The position numbers and the translations under genes are program-made. From positions 1,364,001-1,428,000 of the forward strand of contig JAPEIS010000012.1 of assembly GCA_029531795.1 (NCBI GenBank): a DNA stretch of 64,000 bases. The letters run 5' to 3'. The notes beneath the pieces are model-generated. The model was not told the DNA's origin. It worked only from the letters and a program-made list of their open reading frames with translations, and did no database searches. This document shows positions 35,258 through 46,235 of the stretch, in pieces (position 1 is the first letter of the stretch; every line of letters starts with the position of its first letter). This DNA is from Sclerotinia nivalis (lineage: Eukaryota; Ascomycota; Leotiomycetes; Helotiales; Sclerotiniaceae).

Positions 35258-38122
35258 ATGGGTGGTTTTACAATTGATAGGTCGAAGACGGTTCATGTGC
35301 CTTTTCGCGATGTTGCGGGCCCGGCGAATGTGGCAGATAGGGCTGGTGGAAAAAGGGTCAGGGCAGTTAGGAAATCGAGATTTAGGGAGGAGGGATTGGA
35401 TGATGAGGCGATTGAGAGAGTGGATGTTGGCAGTTTGGAACAGGAGTTTGCTGTTATTGGCAATAGCTTAAGGACGAGGAGTGCGCGGGGTGGAACATCG
35501 ACGACTATACAGGCTTCACCAGTTTCAGGAGAAAAGAGAGAAAATGAAGAACCGCACGATGTGCCGAGGGCAGCAAAGATCTGGAAGACTGGCATACCGA
35601 TAATTGCGACTTCGAATACACGTACGGCCTTTTCTACAATACCGAGAGTTGCGTTGCTCGCCTTCTTGATTGGGGTGGTTGTGCCTGCCTTTGGATATAC
35701 AGGAAGGCAGCAAAATAATATACATGTCGTGAAAGGAAATGGTGCCGATGCGGGGGTGATAGGGGCCTCAGAATTGGTGGATAATGGGAGTATGATTGAT
35801 GGGAGGGCGAATAGTCCTACTTCGGTTTGTACTAGATGGAGTCATATGAGTATGTTTTGGTCTACTTGCTTGGTATGGTGATGTATGGCTAATTGAGGAA
35901 ATTTTAGCTGCGATTGTCAACGGAACATTATACATATATGGAGGAGAAGCGACCACGCGGAGTGGGCAAACTACGGATACTTGGAGTAAGAGGTTACTTA
36001 CATAGTATTTGAAGACAACATTAACCACCTACAGACAACAACTTCCTAAAATTGGATCTCACCAAGACCTGGCAAATCGCATCACCAGTTCTATCCGGCT
36101 TGCCGCAACCATCAGGTCCTCCAGCAGTTGCAATGGGCTCTCTCTGGCATACATATGAAACGTTATTTTTGTATGGAGGGGAATTTTCAGATAGTCCACC
36201 AATTTCCCCTTCAGCTGTAGCAACGTGGAAATATGATATTGCATCGGTGACCTGGACTGAATTCTCAAATCCACGAACAGCGGCGGGTAATGGTTCGGAT
36301 ATTGCGCCGGCGGATGTTCAGCGGGCGGCGGAGGGTGCGGGATTGAGTGTTCCAGAATTGGGGAGGAGTTGGTATTTTGGTGGACATTTGGGTAAGTGTC
36401 ATGTGTTTTTAACTACCCCTGTGAATGTACTATTTGATGACTAAAGCTAACGCTCAATATTTAGATATGTACACAACACCTGGATGGTCAAATCAAATTG
36501 CTAGAATATATCTGAAGAGTCTTCTAGAGTTCACTCATCCTGGATATACGAACACTGGAGTGACTTCATTAGGAACTACTAGAGGGGCAGGCTCTGGTGG
36601 TGTATACAGAAATATTACAGAGGGTGGTTTGCAAGACGATGCTGGTTTTACTGAAAGAGCTGATGGTGTTTTGGTATACGTCCCTGGATGGGGTGTTGAT
36701 GGGCTTTTACTCGGATTAGCCGGTGGTACTAATGCGACATTTGTAAGTCATGAAGCCTCAATTATAAATTGAAGTATTAACATTTATCAGACAGAGATGA
36801 ATATCATTGATGTGTATGATATTGCAAGTAGTACTTGGTACAAGCAGAGCACCTCCGGAGCAACTCCTCCAATTCGTGTAAACCCTTGCGCTGTGGTTGC
36901 CGCAGCACCTGATGGCAGCAGTTTTAACGTTTATTTATACGGAGGACAAAATCTCATTCCTTATGGTAACCAAACTCAATATTCAGATATGTGGATCCTT
37001 ACAATCCCATCTTTTACTTGGATCCAAGTTGATATGTCCAACCAATCTCAACCGCCAGCTCGAGCGGGCCACACGTGTAATCTTTGGGATGGACAAATTG
37101 TAGTCGTTGGTGGCTATATAGGAACAGATATATCGTGTGACAGTCCTGGCATATACGTCTTTAATGCATCGTCTCTTCAATGGATTAACTCGTTCACTGC
37201 ACTTTCGTCCTCGTCCTCGTCCTCCTCTTCATCAGACCAAGACTCGGATATCGTCCAAGCATCTACCGGTTATACCGTCCCTGACGTCGTACAATCCGTG
37301 ATTGGCGGTTCTTCCCTTGGAGGTGCAACAGCTAGTACGCCCGCTGTTGGATCAGCTACTGTTGGGCCCCTAGCAACTGGCAAGCCGCCTACTTTCACTG
37401 TAACACAATCTCGTTCCACAATCACATCAACATCTACCCCTACCTCAACCACAGCACCTTCTTCCGATACAGCTAAAAAGGCAACAAATAAAGCTGCGAT
37501 TATCGCAGGTGTCATTGCCGCCGCATTAGCCTTCTTAGCTGGATATCTTGCGTTTTGTACTTGGCTATATCGGAGACAACTGAAGCTCTATAAAGATCAT
37601 GTGGCCATGTCTCAAAAGGCAGCTTTTGTTCCTGCGAATAGAATGTTTAGAGCCTCAGATGGATCAAGTGGGGATGGACGTTATGGGGAGAAAGTGATAG
37701 GAACTGGCAATGCTATGATGTTAGGTCCGTTCGGGACTGATATTAGTGGAACGGGTGGAGTACAGACTCCTAGTGTGAGGCCTGAAGGGGGAGGCCTTTC
37801 GGGTTCTGGGAATGAAGGTAGTGGAAGTGGAAGTGGGAGCGGATATGATGATAGGAGGGGCGGAAGTGGAACATATGTTTATGGAGGTGGTATAATGCCA
37901 GGAGGAGCTTCTTATCAGAGGATTAGTGAAGAAGATGAGGAAATAGTGATGGGGAGTGGAAGTGAGAGTGCAAGGGCGGGATGGAGGGGTCATGGAAAAG
38001 GCGCAGGGAGTGCGGGGAGCATTACTAGTAGTTTGGAGGATCTTTTGGAGGATAGAGAACCCAGTTTCTTTAATGTGGTTATGAATCCGAGGAGGACGTT
38101 GAGGGTTGTTAATAGTGATTAG
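35258..38122 (+). CDS. Kelch-repeat membrane protein
   Basis: Five exons, 35258-35849, 35908-35985, 36035-36391, 36465-36742 and 36791-38122, about 878 residues. The basic N terminus is followed by a hydrophobic anchor (RVALLAFLIGVVVPAFGYTG). Kelch blades come next: NGTLYIYGGEATTRSGQT, ETLFLYGGEFSD, SWYFGGHLDMYT, VYLYGGQNLI and QIVVVGGYIG. A Ser/Thr-rich stalk leads to a strong single transmembrane helix (AAIIAGVIAAALAFLAGYLA), then a Gly/Ser-rich cytosolic tail. The topology suggests a lumenal or extracellular propeller and an internal tail. The function is not known to me; fungal kelch membrane proteins of this layout are mostly uncharacterised. Confidence 0.88.
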
Positions 38123-38983
38123 AGGGTGGGTTGTGGGCATGGTGTACGGAACCTAGCTAGAATGGTCTGGGGGCAAGGTAGAGGAAGGTCGGTGCTTGTT
38201 TTTATGGATTTAAGGAAAAATGGGCTGGAAATATATGGTTTAGTCTTGTTTGGCGCATGGTGTAAAGGGAAGAAAGGATTGTTATATTTTGGATCTGGAA
38301 GGAAAATTGGGAATAGTACACGGATAGGATACCCATGTATGATGTTATTTGAGAGAAAGCTTTTTATTGGATTTTTTCATGAATATAATGGTTTTTTGTT
38401 GGATGTCACCCAATGGATAATCATTCTTTCATGTCCGGTTTAAGCTGCGTTATGTTATGTTTTGATGCGAGTCTTGAGATTTAAAATGGAATCTCTTATG
38501 GATATCTTGTGATTTAGACGAGAGCATCGAGAGAGTAGTTTGAAGGTTTTAAATTTAAAGGAAAAGATGATATGAGACGAGTGTACCAGAAAGTTTTGTT
38601 GCATATCTGATTTAAACACCCTCGGTGGGATTCAAATTTAATCGATCGTGAAGCTGGCTGGTGGTCATCCTGGCTGGGTAGTGAACCTGACTAGCCATAC
38701 ATAGTATTTCCAACGCTACTACTGATAGGATTAATCACTGCCTACTAAACATCAGCCTAGGCGGTACGTAGTAGGTAAGTAAGTAAGTAACGCGGTAGGA
38801 TTCTGGGACTTGGACTTGGACTTGTAGCCAAGATTCTAAGTGGATGATATAGTGTGGATTATATGTTGAGTAGATAGGTAGGTAGGTGCTGAAAGTGCTG
38901 AGAGTTTAGGTATTTATGTAATGGGTTTTTTTGGTGTGAAGATTGGTATTGGTATTGATATTGGTTGGTTTATTTGGGTTACT

Positions 38984-39095
38984 TGGGGTTTTTGGGGTTT
39001 GAGGGGTTTGAGGGGGATGGTTGGGGTTGTGAGGAGAGTGGGAGGGTACGGGATGGGGGTATGGGTTGGGGGTATGGGTTGGGATGGGAGGATGG
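38984..39095 (+). repeat. G-run tract with quadruplex potential
   Basis: More than a dozen runs of three to five G separated by one to nine bases on the plus strand, for example TTGGGGTTTTTGGGGTTTG followed by further GGGG and GGGGG runs. This meets the usual sequence rule for G-quadruplex formation many times over. Confidence 0.75.
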
Positions 39096-39155
39096 ATTGT
39101 GAGGAGATGGGGATAGGGTTAGGTTCCTTGATTTTTTTGGGAATAATATTAAGAT

Positions 39156-39180
39156 TCGGGTTCGGGTTCGGGTTCGGGTA
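39156..39180. repeat. TTCGGG hexanucleotide repeat
   Basis: Four TTCGGG units in tandem. It resembles a telomere-type hexamer by composition but is not the fungal TTAGGG, so it is called a simple repeat. GGT and GGAGGT microsatellites follow (39187-39201 and 39338-39372). Confidence 0.8.
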
Positions 39181-39539
39181 GATTTGGTGGTGGTGGTGGT
39201 GGTTGGTTGTAGTTGGTTGTAGTTGTTGGCTATGGAGGTGATGCTGGCTGGCTGGCTGACTGGATAGTTTGGTTTTGGCTTTGATGGGTGGAGGTTGATC
39301 TGATTGGGCTTTGGTCTTGATTGGACTTTGAGCGTGGCCGGTGGAGGTGGAGGTGGAGGTGGAGGTAGAGGTAGTTTCTCCGACTTTTGGTGTGGTGGTT
39401 ATCGGTGGTGATGGGTACTGAAGATTGTTATTAATGAGCTCCGTTGGTGTTGAAGGTCATTGATATCAAAGGCCATAGATAATGAGCCCACCATCAACGG
39501 TTCGTCTCACTCAGCGATAACGACCGGTGGTTCTTAGAT

Positions 39540-39569
39540 AGATATGCAACAAAACTTTTGAATTATAAA

Positions 39570-39609
<40 letters not shown>

Positions 39610-40450
39610 CTATATAAATCTAGGACGGGAGTATCTTATAGTGAATATGATCTGAAGAAGTTTTGTTGTATATCATATTTATAAAGGAACCTATATTTTG
39701 CAATAGCCAATAGTGGCAATATCAGGGTTCAGGCTTAGATTTGGATTTTTTGTTATCGAGGGATTGTAATTGGGGCTGTAATTGGCTTAGCTGGTTCAAA
39801 TCCTAGGTCTGTGGTTGAGCGTGGTCGATGAAGTAGTCTCCTGAAGTTAACAGCTTCGAAGTTGTATGTCAGTTGTTGATAGGATCGTAGCCGATCATAT
39901 CAGATTTCAGTTGTGCAACAAAACATATTTTATTTAGGACGAGTACATTCTGCTGAATATACTTTGTTGGTTGATGGTTTTGCGCGTGTGATTTTAAGGG
40001 TTACCTTGAACGGCATCGTTCAGGTTCAGGTTAATGACAGTTCCATGATTATATTGAGGAATTAGCTGTGCCTGGTGGATAGTGATGGTAGGGAAAAATG
40101 GGGAATTTCTGTTTTCAAGCGTGCAACAAAACGTTTTGTTGATAAAAGCTTGACCCATTATAGCGATTATACCTGGGTCGTGGATATATTGTGGTATATG
40201 CTGTAGTAGTATAAGGCTTTGTTGCATGTCTGATCTGAAAGGAAACTTTGAGGGGCAACCCTGAGTGGCAACGTTCAGGTTAGGGCTGACCTTGAGGTTG
40301 GTCTTGAGTTGAACTTGTCCTCGACCAGGCTTAGTTCTAGTACTAAAGCCTGATCGATAATGATAGGAGAGGTATTTGAACCTAATCGATGAGGATAGAA
40401 AAATAGAAAAACTGTTTTCAGATATGCAACAAAACCTTCTGAGCTGCAAA
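39540..40450. repeat. Diverged repeat array with GCAACAAAAC boundaries
   Basis: The boundary motif GATATGCAACAAAAC or its reverse complement recurs near 38592, 39545, 39660, 39914, 40123, 40217 and 40425, with a stray copy at 48046. GATATGCAACAAAACTT (39543) and AAGTTTTGTTGTATATC (39659) form an inverted pair. Segments between the motifs are related: TAGGACGGGAGTATCTTATA near 39622 matches a similar stretch near 39936, and GGCAACGTTCAGGTT near 40267 resembles stretches near 40014 and 39714. This is a nested or tandem set of old non-coding elements; no coding capacity was seen. Confidence 0.65.
39569..39605. repeat. CAAT tetranucleotide microsatellite
   Basis: About nine CAAT units in tandem, lying between two inverted copies of the GATATGCAACAAAACTT motif. 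Confidence 0.85.
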
Positions 40451-40872
40451 TTTCAATTCGTGGAATTTGATCCATCAAGTACTCGTGCAACTATATTTAG
40501 ATGATAGTATTATGAGCTGCGTTTGTTAGCTTAAGAGGTTTCTTGTATTTCTGAATGCCAAATTCATGTCCTAGACTTCACATGCGCCATTTTACATTCA
40601 GTTAGAACAACTTTTTATTCGCCTCCTGCTTTCAGATATCTCTTCAATCCTTTCCTCGCTTAGCCAAAGGATTATAATTAAATGCGAGCAAATATTGTGT
40701 ATTTATATTATGATTCATGTTAGGATTAAACTGACTTTACTACAAAATGGGTTGTAAATTGCCTGTAGTAATCGGCAGCAAATTCCTTCCCTCTTTAGTC
40801 TTTTCAATGTTCTACTTCTGTCTTACAGGAAAGGAGAGGCTCATTTATACTTATAATTAGAAACAGAAGAGG

Positions 40873-40976
40873 TGTCATGGGGCTAGAACTCTACCACTAG
40901 GCCACGAAACCCCTAAAAGGGTAGAAGTAGTTTGATCGGTATCAACACTACTCGATAGAGTTATGAACCCGTGACA
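40873..40976. mobile_element. 104-bp LTR-like or MITE-like element with 5-bp TSD
   Basis: The element starts TGTCATGGG and ends CCCGTGACA (inverted ends, 8 of 9 matching), so it has the TG...CA ends of a long terminal repeat. It is flanked by the exact 5-bp duplication AGAGG (40868-40872 and 40977-40981). At 104 bp it fits a solo LTR of a very small retrotransposon or a MITE. An internal TGGCCTAGTGG on the minus strand matches a tRNA A box, but no full tRNA can be folded. Confidence 0.75.
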
Positions 40977-41396
40977 AGAGGAATAGTTTATTGATTTCAG
41001 AAAATAAGTGGAAAGGAGTAAGCCTGAAATTGAGATTGGGAATAAAAAGAAATACTTGAATTTTTAATTTTTTGAAGGCAAAATTTCGACATTCCTTCAA
41101 AAAATAAACTATTTATTTCCCCGAATCCTCAAACCTGAAATATCTAACTGCAGCAACTATGATATGTTCATCATATCTATTTATAGCATTTTTGTGCATC
41201 CAACCTGCAGATTCGCTGTTGTCATTCGCTCTCGCTCTCTAGAATAATGAGGTTAGGGACAAGGTGGAAATTAAAAAGGTCTAGGCATGAAATGTAAAGA
41301 ATACGATCTTAAAATAACTTACACTTCGACACCACGAAACCAAACCTCTTTAAAACTCTGCTTCATGTAAAGCTTGCTGTACCAGCATTTGTTGTT

Positions 41397-42166
41397 CTAA
41401 CATATCCTTTTCTTTTCTTTCGCCAACTTCTCGTTCTCCATTCTCATTGTCAACTTCAGTAAGCTCGTGCTGTATTTCTGCAAGCTCTGAAATCGTTTGC
41501 TCTTCAATAGAGTTTTCTCCTCCAGTCGTAGTAGCGCGAGTTTTTGTACGTGTTTCTGAATCTTCACTATTTGGAGATCTTCAATTTGTTTTTGTTGTTC
41601 GCGGATTGCATGTTGGGTTTGTGTAAGTTTGTCTCTAGCTCGTGCAGATTGTTGGATGGGAACTTTGAAGCCTCCAGACTCAAACTAGAAGGAGGTATAT
41701 TTGTGAGAAATAACAAAAGTTGTTATACCAAGCCACTCTGCTTAGTATCATATATCGTATTCCAATCCTCCCTTTATATTAAGCTTATATACTATTAAGA
41801 TAAGAATCTTTTTCTGGATTAAACCTAATCTTTAATCCTATTCATTTTTTGTATAACTATTATAGTACCTCGAATCAAGTATAGATCTCGTAACAAATTC
41901 CCTACAGATTTGCAATGAATATATATAAGAACTATATACTTTACTACTATATTATCCAGGCTTATAATCTGTAAGAAATAACAAAAGTTGTTATGCCAAG
42001 CTATTCTGCTTAGTATCATATATTGTATTCCAACAATATTAACTAGATGTGGGTTATATGGACAAAAAAAGAGTAGGATAATTAGGTGCAAAGCGTGGTT
42101 GGAATAGGTTGAGCTTACCACCTTTCTGGCATTTTTGCCTGCCATCTCGTTATTATCGGGCTTCAT
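41397..42166 (-). CDS. Array unit 1: coiled-coil protein, TRIM in its intron
   Basis: Exon 1 is 42166-42119 (16 codons, MKPDNNEMAGKNARKV). The phase-0 intron is about 430 nt because it carries the 334-bp element at 41702-42035; the acceptor CCTCCTTCTAG lies just past the element. Exon 2, 41684-41397, stays open for 95 codons (with ARARDKLTQTQHAIREQQKQ). Its second half is very basic in this frame, while the frame shifted by two bases reads as a balanced acidic coiled coil (ENSIEEQTISELAEIQHELT) up to a stop near 41352. A frameshift in the middle of exon 2 is therefore likely, and this copy may be damaged. Function unknown. Confidence 0.5.
41702..42035 (-). mobile_element. TRIM-like miniature LTR element
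   Basis: Two direct repeats of about 66 bp lie at 42035-41970 and about 41767-41702 on the minus strand. The first starts TGTTGGAATAC and both end in CACA or TACA after AACAACTTTTGTTATTTCT. They enclose about 200 bp of AT-rich non-coding DNA, with a purine tract AAAGGGAGGA directly before the second repeat, as for a polypurine tract. The whole is flanked by the exact 5-bp duplication ATATT (41697-41701 and 42036-42040). TGTTGGAATA is also how yeast Ty1 deltas begin, so a Ty1/copia origin is likely. It has no coding capacity and sits in the intron of array unit 1. Confidence 0.85.
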
Positions 42167-43147
42167 TTTGCGATTTCAAATTGTCGTTGATGTGCAAGGC
42201 TTTGCAATCAGGATGGATTTTGATTTGGGGAAACTTTGACACTGGAGGCGTACTGAAAGAAGTTGGAGTAAGAGCTCAAGAAGACGGGCGGAAGTGATGG
42301 AGGCAAGTGAAATAACGGCGTTGTGATCAGTGAATGTTTGGTTGGACAAATAAATTCTCTTGGGACATTTTACTATTTCTGAGTCTTGTTTCTTTTAATG
42401 GATGGACTTGCACAATGCAGTGAATGATGGATGTCTCTAGTACCAAAATGTTGACCCACATCTGGTAAACAATTTGCTAAGCGTGGACAGCGAGGTGTGT
42501 ATTGGACCATAGGTGAGGATACATCCCAAGCCAATCAAGAACGCAGCCCTCAAAAAACCACAGTCACCAACAAAAAGTGAATAGAGCTCGCAAAAAAAAT
42601 AAATACAAAAAGGTGGTTGTAGCTACATCATCCCCTGATTAAGAGACTCTTGATGATGAAGCCAGGCGCTCAGACTAATGGACGCTGATCGAAGAGTGAG
42701 AAGCATATGCAGCCCACATCGTTAGAAACGCTTTTGTGAAGGCTTATCGCCTAATTGAGTTACATATGTGAGCAAAGTCTTGCCGCTATACTACTGGATG
42801 ATAGTCTGGAAAGGGAGATTGCCGTCACTGCATCAAAGCTTCAAGTAAGGGAAAGTTCTACGCAGATGAAAGCCATTTGATGTTATGATTTGCAAGATAA
42901 GATATCATGGGATGTCATTGCTTTGGCTGTATTCATAGTGAGACTCCTTATCCATGAGCAAGCCTGTAGTCTAGTCTGGTCCCTGTTGCGCAGGCACGTA
43001 GTATCCTCGGTTTCGATGTTGGAGATCTATGATGAGATACTGTGAGTATTGATTTCTGGAAGGTAAGGGGAATGGAGTAAGATTGGAGGGTAGGTACTTA
43101 CACTATAACGAATAGCTTTAATTCTTCCCTCTCCCTGCTTCACTTCC
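42167..43147. other. Spacer between array units 1 and 2
   Basis: About 980 bp. I see no array copy, no RNA gene and no transposon ends. It includes the leader of unit 1 and the 3' flank of unit 2. Confidence 0.4.
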
Positions 43148-43664
43148 TCAGCCTGCCTCAATCTTCGTCTGCAGCAACATATCATTACGGAGGGAGGATT
43201 TTCTGAGCATGCCGTGCATCTCGTCCTTCAAAGTCTTCTTCGCAGTGTATAATAGCTTCTTTTTGAGTTCTTCTACTCGCGCTTGGATATCCTTCAAATC
43301 AGCTGCCTCTTTTCGTAAAATTAAGATCGCCACATCATTCATCATCATTCGTCGTTGATGATCAACGTTGCGTTCTTCAAGTGGTTGAAGGTTTTCTCTA
43401 AGCTCTTGAATTTTCGACTCATTCTCCAGGGAGCTTTCCATTGCTTCTCTACTACTTTGCAAATACTCTTCGATGGCCATTTTCTTTGATTTGCGAGCCT
43501 CTTTGATCTGAAGATTAATTTTTTCGAGTTAGTCTAGGTATGGAAGAGACACATATATATATATAGAGGACGAGGAATTTATAGTGACTTACCATTTGCA
43601 GAGGGCTGGGCTTGGCATTTTCGGAGTTTCCCGTCATCTCAGATGCGCTTCTTCTCGGTGGCAT
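43148..43664 (-). CDS. Array unit 2: intact coiled-coil protein, 143 aa
   Basis: Exon 1 is 43664-43593 (24 codons, ending MTGNSENAKPSPLQM). A phase-0 intron with donor GTAAGT follows, then exon 2, 43507-43148 (119 codons). Exon 2 is helical and charged throughout: EEYLQSSREAMESSLENES, LRENLQPLEERNVDHQRRMM, then AILILRKEAADLKDIQARVE. No signal peptide or membrane segment. Upstream it shares a TTTCACTTTC box and a GAGTGAATATCACAAGAG box (as read on the plus strand) with units 3 and 4. This is the best preserved of the three closest copies. The function is unknown; self-association through the coiled coil is the only safe inference. Confidence 0.7.
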
Positions 43665-44046
43665 AGTTGCTATCTGGAAGATATAAGATTCGGATTTGAA
43701 GTAGTTGTTGTGAGAGGTTGAAGAGATTGTGGGATACTGAAGAGATTGCGAAGAAGGCAAGATATGAGGGTTTTGTAGATGGAGTGAATATCACAAGAGA
43801 ACAAAGATGATTTGGACGGTAGGTTTCACTTTCCAAAACTGAAGTCCTAATTTCAAATGTAGTCAAAGCTACCTGGTGAATTCAATGTGACCTTTTCCCA
43901 ATCCCGAATATCCGTTTCACTCGCATAGCTTCTAACTTCACTTTTTGAAGATCTGAAAGGGATATAATATCAGTATTGCTTCATGAAGGCGAGACCAATA
44001 ATGTGTCGAAGATGGGGTGATGTGACTTACATCGCAATGCGTAGCT

Positions 44047-44564
44047 TTATACCTCCTTACTGTCCTTCTTTCTCCTCTTCTGCAATGACATCTCTACCTC
44101 GCCCAATTCCTCTCTCATCATCTCACCCAAAGCCTTTCCCATGATATCCTTCAGCTTCTTTTTTTCCAATCTTCGAAAATTCCTTCTCAAAGTTCTCCCA
44201 TTGGTCTTGAACCTCTAGAAGCAGTTCCTCTTCTTCTTCCAACTCCTCGAGTTCATCGCTAACTCTTTTTTCAGCCTTTTTAATCTTTTGAAGATCTTGT
44301 TGAAGTCGCTCAATGTTTTCTTTGTGCTTTTGAATTTCATTTTTTTTCCCTCTGAATTTCATCTAATTTGACTTTGATGAGGTCTTCATAGTTTACTGCC
44401 GATTGACTCTCAAGGATAGATCGCTGACATTCATCAAGTTTCTCTTTGACCTAATAACGAACCCGAGCGTCAATTTCAAGGCAAATGAGAGTATATTTGG
44501 AATAGGAATGGTACATTTTACTTACCATTTGAAAGGGGTTGTCCATTTCAGACTTTCCGGCCAT
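44047..44564 (-). pseudogene. Array unit 3: coiled-coil copy with two homopolymer frameshifts
   Basis: Exon 1 is 44564-44526 (13 codons, MAGKSEMDNPFQM), then a phase-0 intron and exon 2 from 44450. The frame breaks at an A8 run (44340-44347, minus strand); one base fewer would continue into KHKENIERLQQDLQKIKKAE. It breaks again at an A7 run (44159-44165), past which another frame runs on to 44047. As written the product stops after about 50 residues. Both lesions are one-base changes in homopolymers, so sequencing error must be excluded before calling it dead. Confidence 0.6.
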
Positions 44565-45007
44565 ATCAATAGCGGTTCTCTACAGGGAAATTATTTCAAA
44601 ATGGAGGAAGCTAAGTTTTGGTTTTGAAGTTGGGGTATCTGAAGAGGTTGAAGCAAATCAAGAGACTGTGGGTTGTCTCGAAGAAGACAAATGAAAATGG
44701 GGTTGACTGAGTGAATATTACAAAAGGTACCTTGAGTGAATAGTGCTAACACATATTTCACTTTTCAAGATTGGAGTCACTGTTCATGAGAGCTTTGCCG
44801 GTATAGTATAGGACGAAATTTTAAACTATGAGAACTCATCGCTGTAGTCATATTCGCTTAATAACTATAAGCCTTCCCCTTTTCCCCATCCCATTTCCGC
44901 ACGCATTGACGCTAAATATCTGAAAATATAATGACATTAGTACTGTTCAATAAAAAGTAATGATACGTTGCAATGAAGAGTACTTGCTTACATTGCAGCA
45001 TATGGAT

Positions 45008-45666
45008 TCAATTTTCCTTCTTGATCTTCTTCTCCTCATCGCCATCAGTCTTCTTCATCTCATCTCCCCCGGTAGTCATCTTCTCAGATTCCCACATAGT
45101 CGGCTTTTCATCTCTCCCCGCAGTCGTCTGCTCATCTCCCTTGATCTCCTTATCCAGCGACACACCCGCCTTCTCCAATGCCGGCTCCAAAAACTTCGTC
45201 AAGATCCTGTTTACAGCTTCCTGCAACTTCTTCTCACGTGCCTCTCCCTGCTTTTTAATTATCTTGATAGCTTCCTCCTCTTGTTTCAACTCCAGAATTT
45301 CCAGTCTATTTTTCTCGATATCTTCCTCGTACTCTCAATTCGTTTGCTGAAGTCCTTGAATATATTGTTTGTCTCTCTGGATGTTTTCTTCCCATTCTTT
45401 AATTTGATCTTCATGGAATGCAATGTCTCTTTTGTTCTGGTATATAAGGTTTTCAAACTCTTCAGTTTCGTTTTTGCTGAATGCGACCTTCTTTTCATTT
45501 TCCTTGAGCATCGCTTTTACCTGAATAGAAAGTGAGTAAATGAATCTATGAATATGTATGAACATGGGGAGAAATGAGAGGTTAGATTACTTACTCTCTT
45601 GAGGGGGTTATCCCCGATTTTTTCGGATCTTCCAATCATTTAAGAAGCGGTTCTCTTCTGGACCAT
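45008..45666 (-). pseudogene. Array unit 4: coiled-coil copy with two in-frame stops
   Basis: Relative to unit 2 the first exon reads MVQKRTAS, then TAA, then MIGRSEKIGDNPLKR. The upstream ATG (45666) is thus closed by a stop, and translation could only begin at 45639. Exon 1 ends at 45595 and exon 2 starts at 45520 in phase 0. An in-frame TGA at 45337-45335 divides exon 2, yet the same frame continues for more than 100 codons (QEEEAIKIIKKQGEAREKK and onward) to a stop at 45008. Both stops can arise by a single C-to-T change. Downstream the protein would be Lys/Glu/Gly-rich. Confidence 0.6.
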
Positions 45667-46235
45667 TTTTGCAATGTGAAGACAGTATTAACTTTGGATT
45701 GGAGTTGGTATTTGTATTTGGAGGGGTCGAAGATTCCGTGACCTCGAGGTGTTGGTGGGTTGAATATTTGGAGAAGTTGAGAGAACCAGAGAGTATAGAG
45801 AAAATGAAATGCGAATAGAGTAGATTGAGTCAATATCACGAGAGAGGGAGATGGATTTGAGAATTTGTTTCACTTTCAGAAGCGATCTTCGGAGTCAGCA
45901 GTTATGAAAGTACCTGTCTGTATTGGAAACAGCTTAATGCTCGGTACTTTGAAGATTATCACAAGTCATTGATGTAGCTTTCTTCGCCTCCAGTGTAATG
46001 ACCGTGATAACTGCCTGCAAGCTCAATCTTTCACCCGCAATTTCTATCTTTGACTTCGTTGGCCTGTTCAAAGCAGCAAGGTTAGCACTGTATTTTGAAT
46101 GCGAAGAGAGTAATAACTGGAAGATAAATACTGCCACACCACATACCCTCACGAATCTTGTCTAGATATCTCCTCCTCCCTCAACTCCTCCAACCGCTTA
46201 ATCACCATCTTCTCGATAATAATGAACTCCTCTTT

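Larger units (their letters stand above)
38123..41396. repeat. Repeat-rich region opening the accessory island
   Basis: About 3.3 kb with no supported gene. It contains in order: 3' flank of the kelch gene, TAGGTAGG/TAAG microsatellites (38760-38890), a G-run tract (38984-39095), TTCGGG, GGT and GGAGGT repeats, a CAAT repeat, a field of diverged copies around GCAACAAAAC (38.59-40.44 kb) and a 104-bp LTR-like element (40873-40976). Base composition alternates between strongly G-rich and AT-rich. Confidence 0.7.

Noticed and set aside
39156..39180. Internal telomere repeat
   Set aside because: The unit is TTCGGG, not TTAGGG, only four copies, and it sits among other simple G-rich repeats.
38921..39181. 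Open frame of 86 codons rich in Gly and Trp
   Set aside because: The composition follows from the G-rich low-complexity DNA; no domain and no start context.
40860..40990. tRNA-like sequence (TGGCCTAGTGGTAGAG on the minus strand)
   Set aside because: Only an A-box-like part fits; no anticodon arm or TPC arm can be folded, and the stretch is explained by the 104-bp element with AGAGG duplications.
45934..46152. Minus-strand 72-codon frame in the spacer between units 4 and 5
   Set aside because: No continuity with array exons and no domain; it overlaps the 3' end of the unit 5 reading frame.
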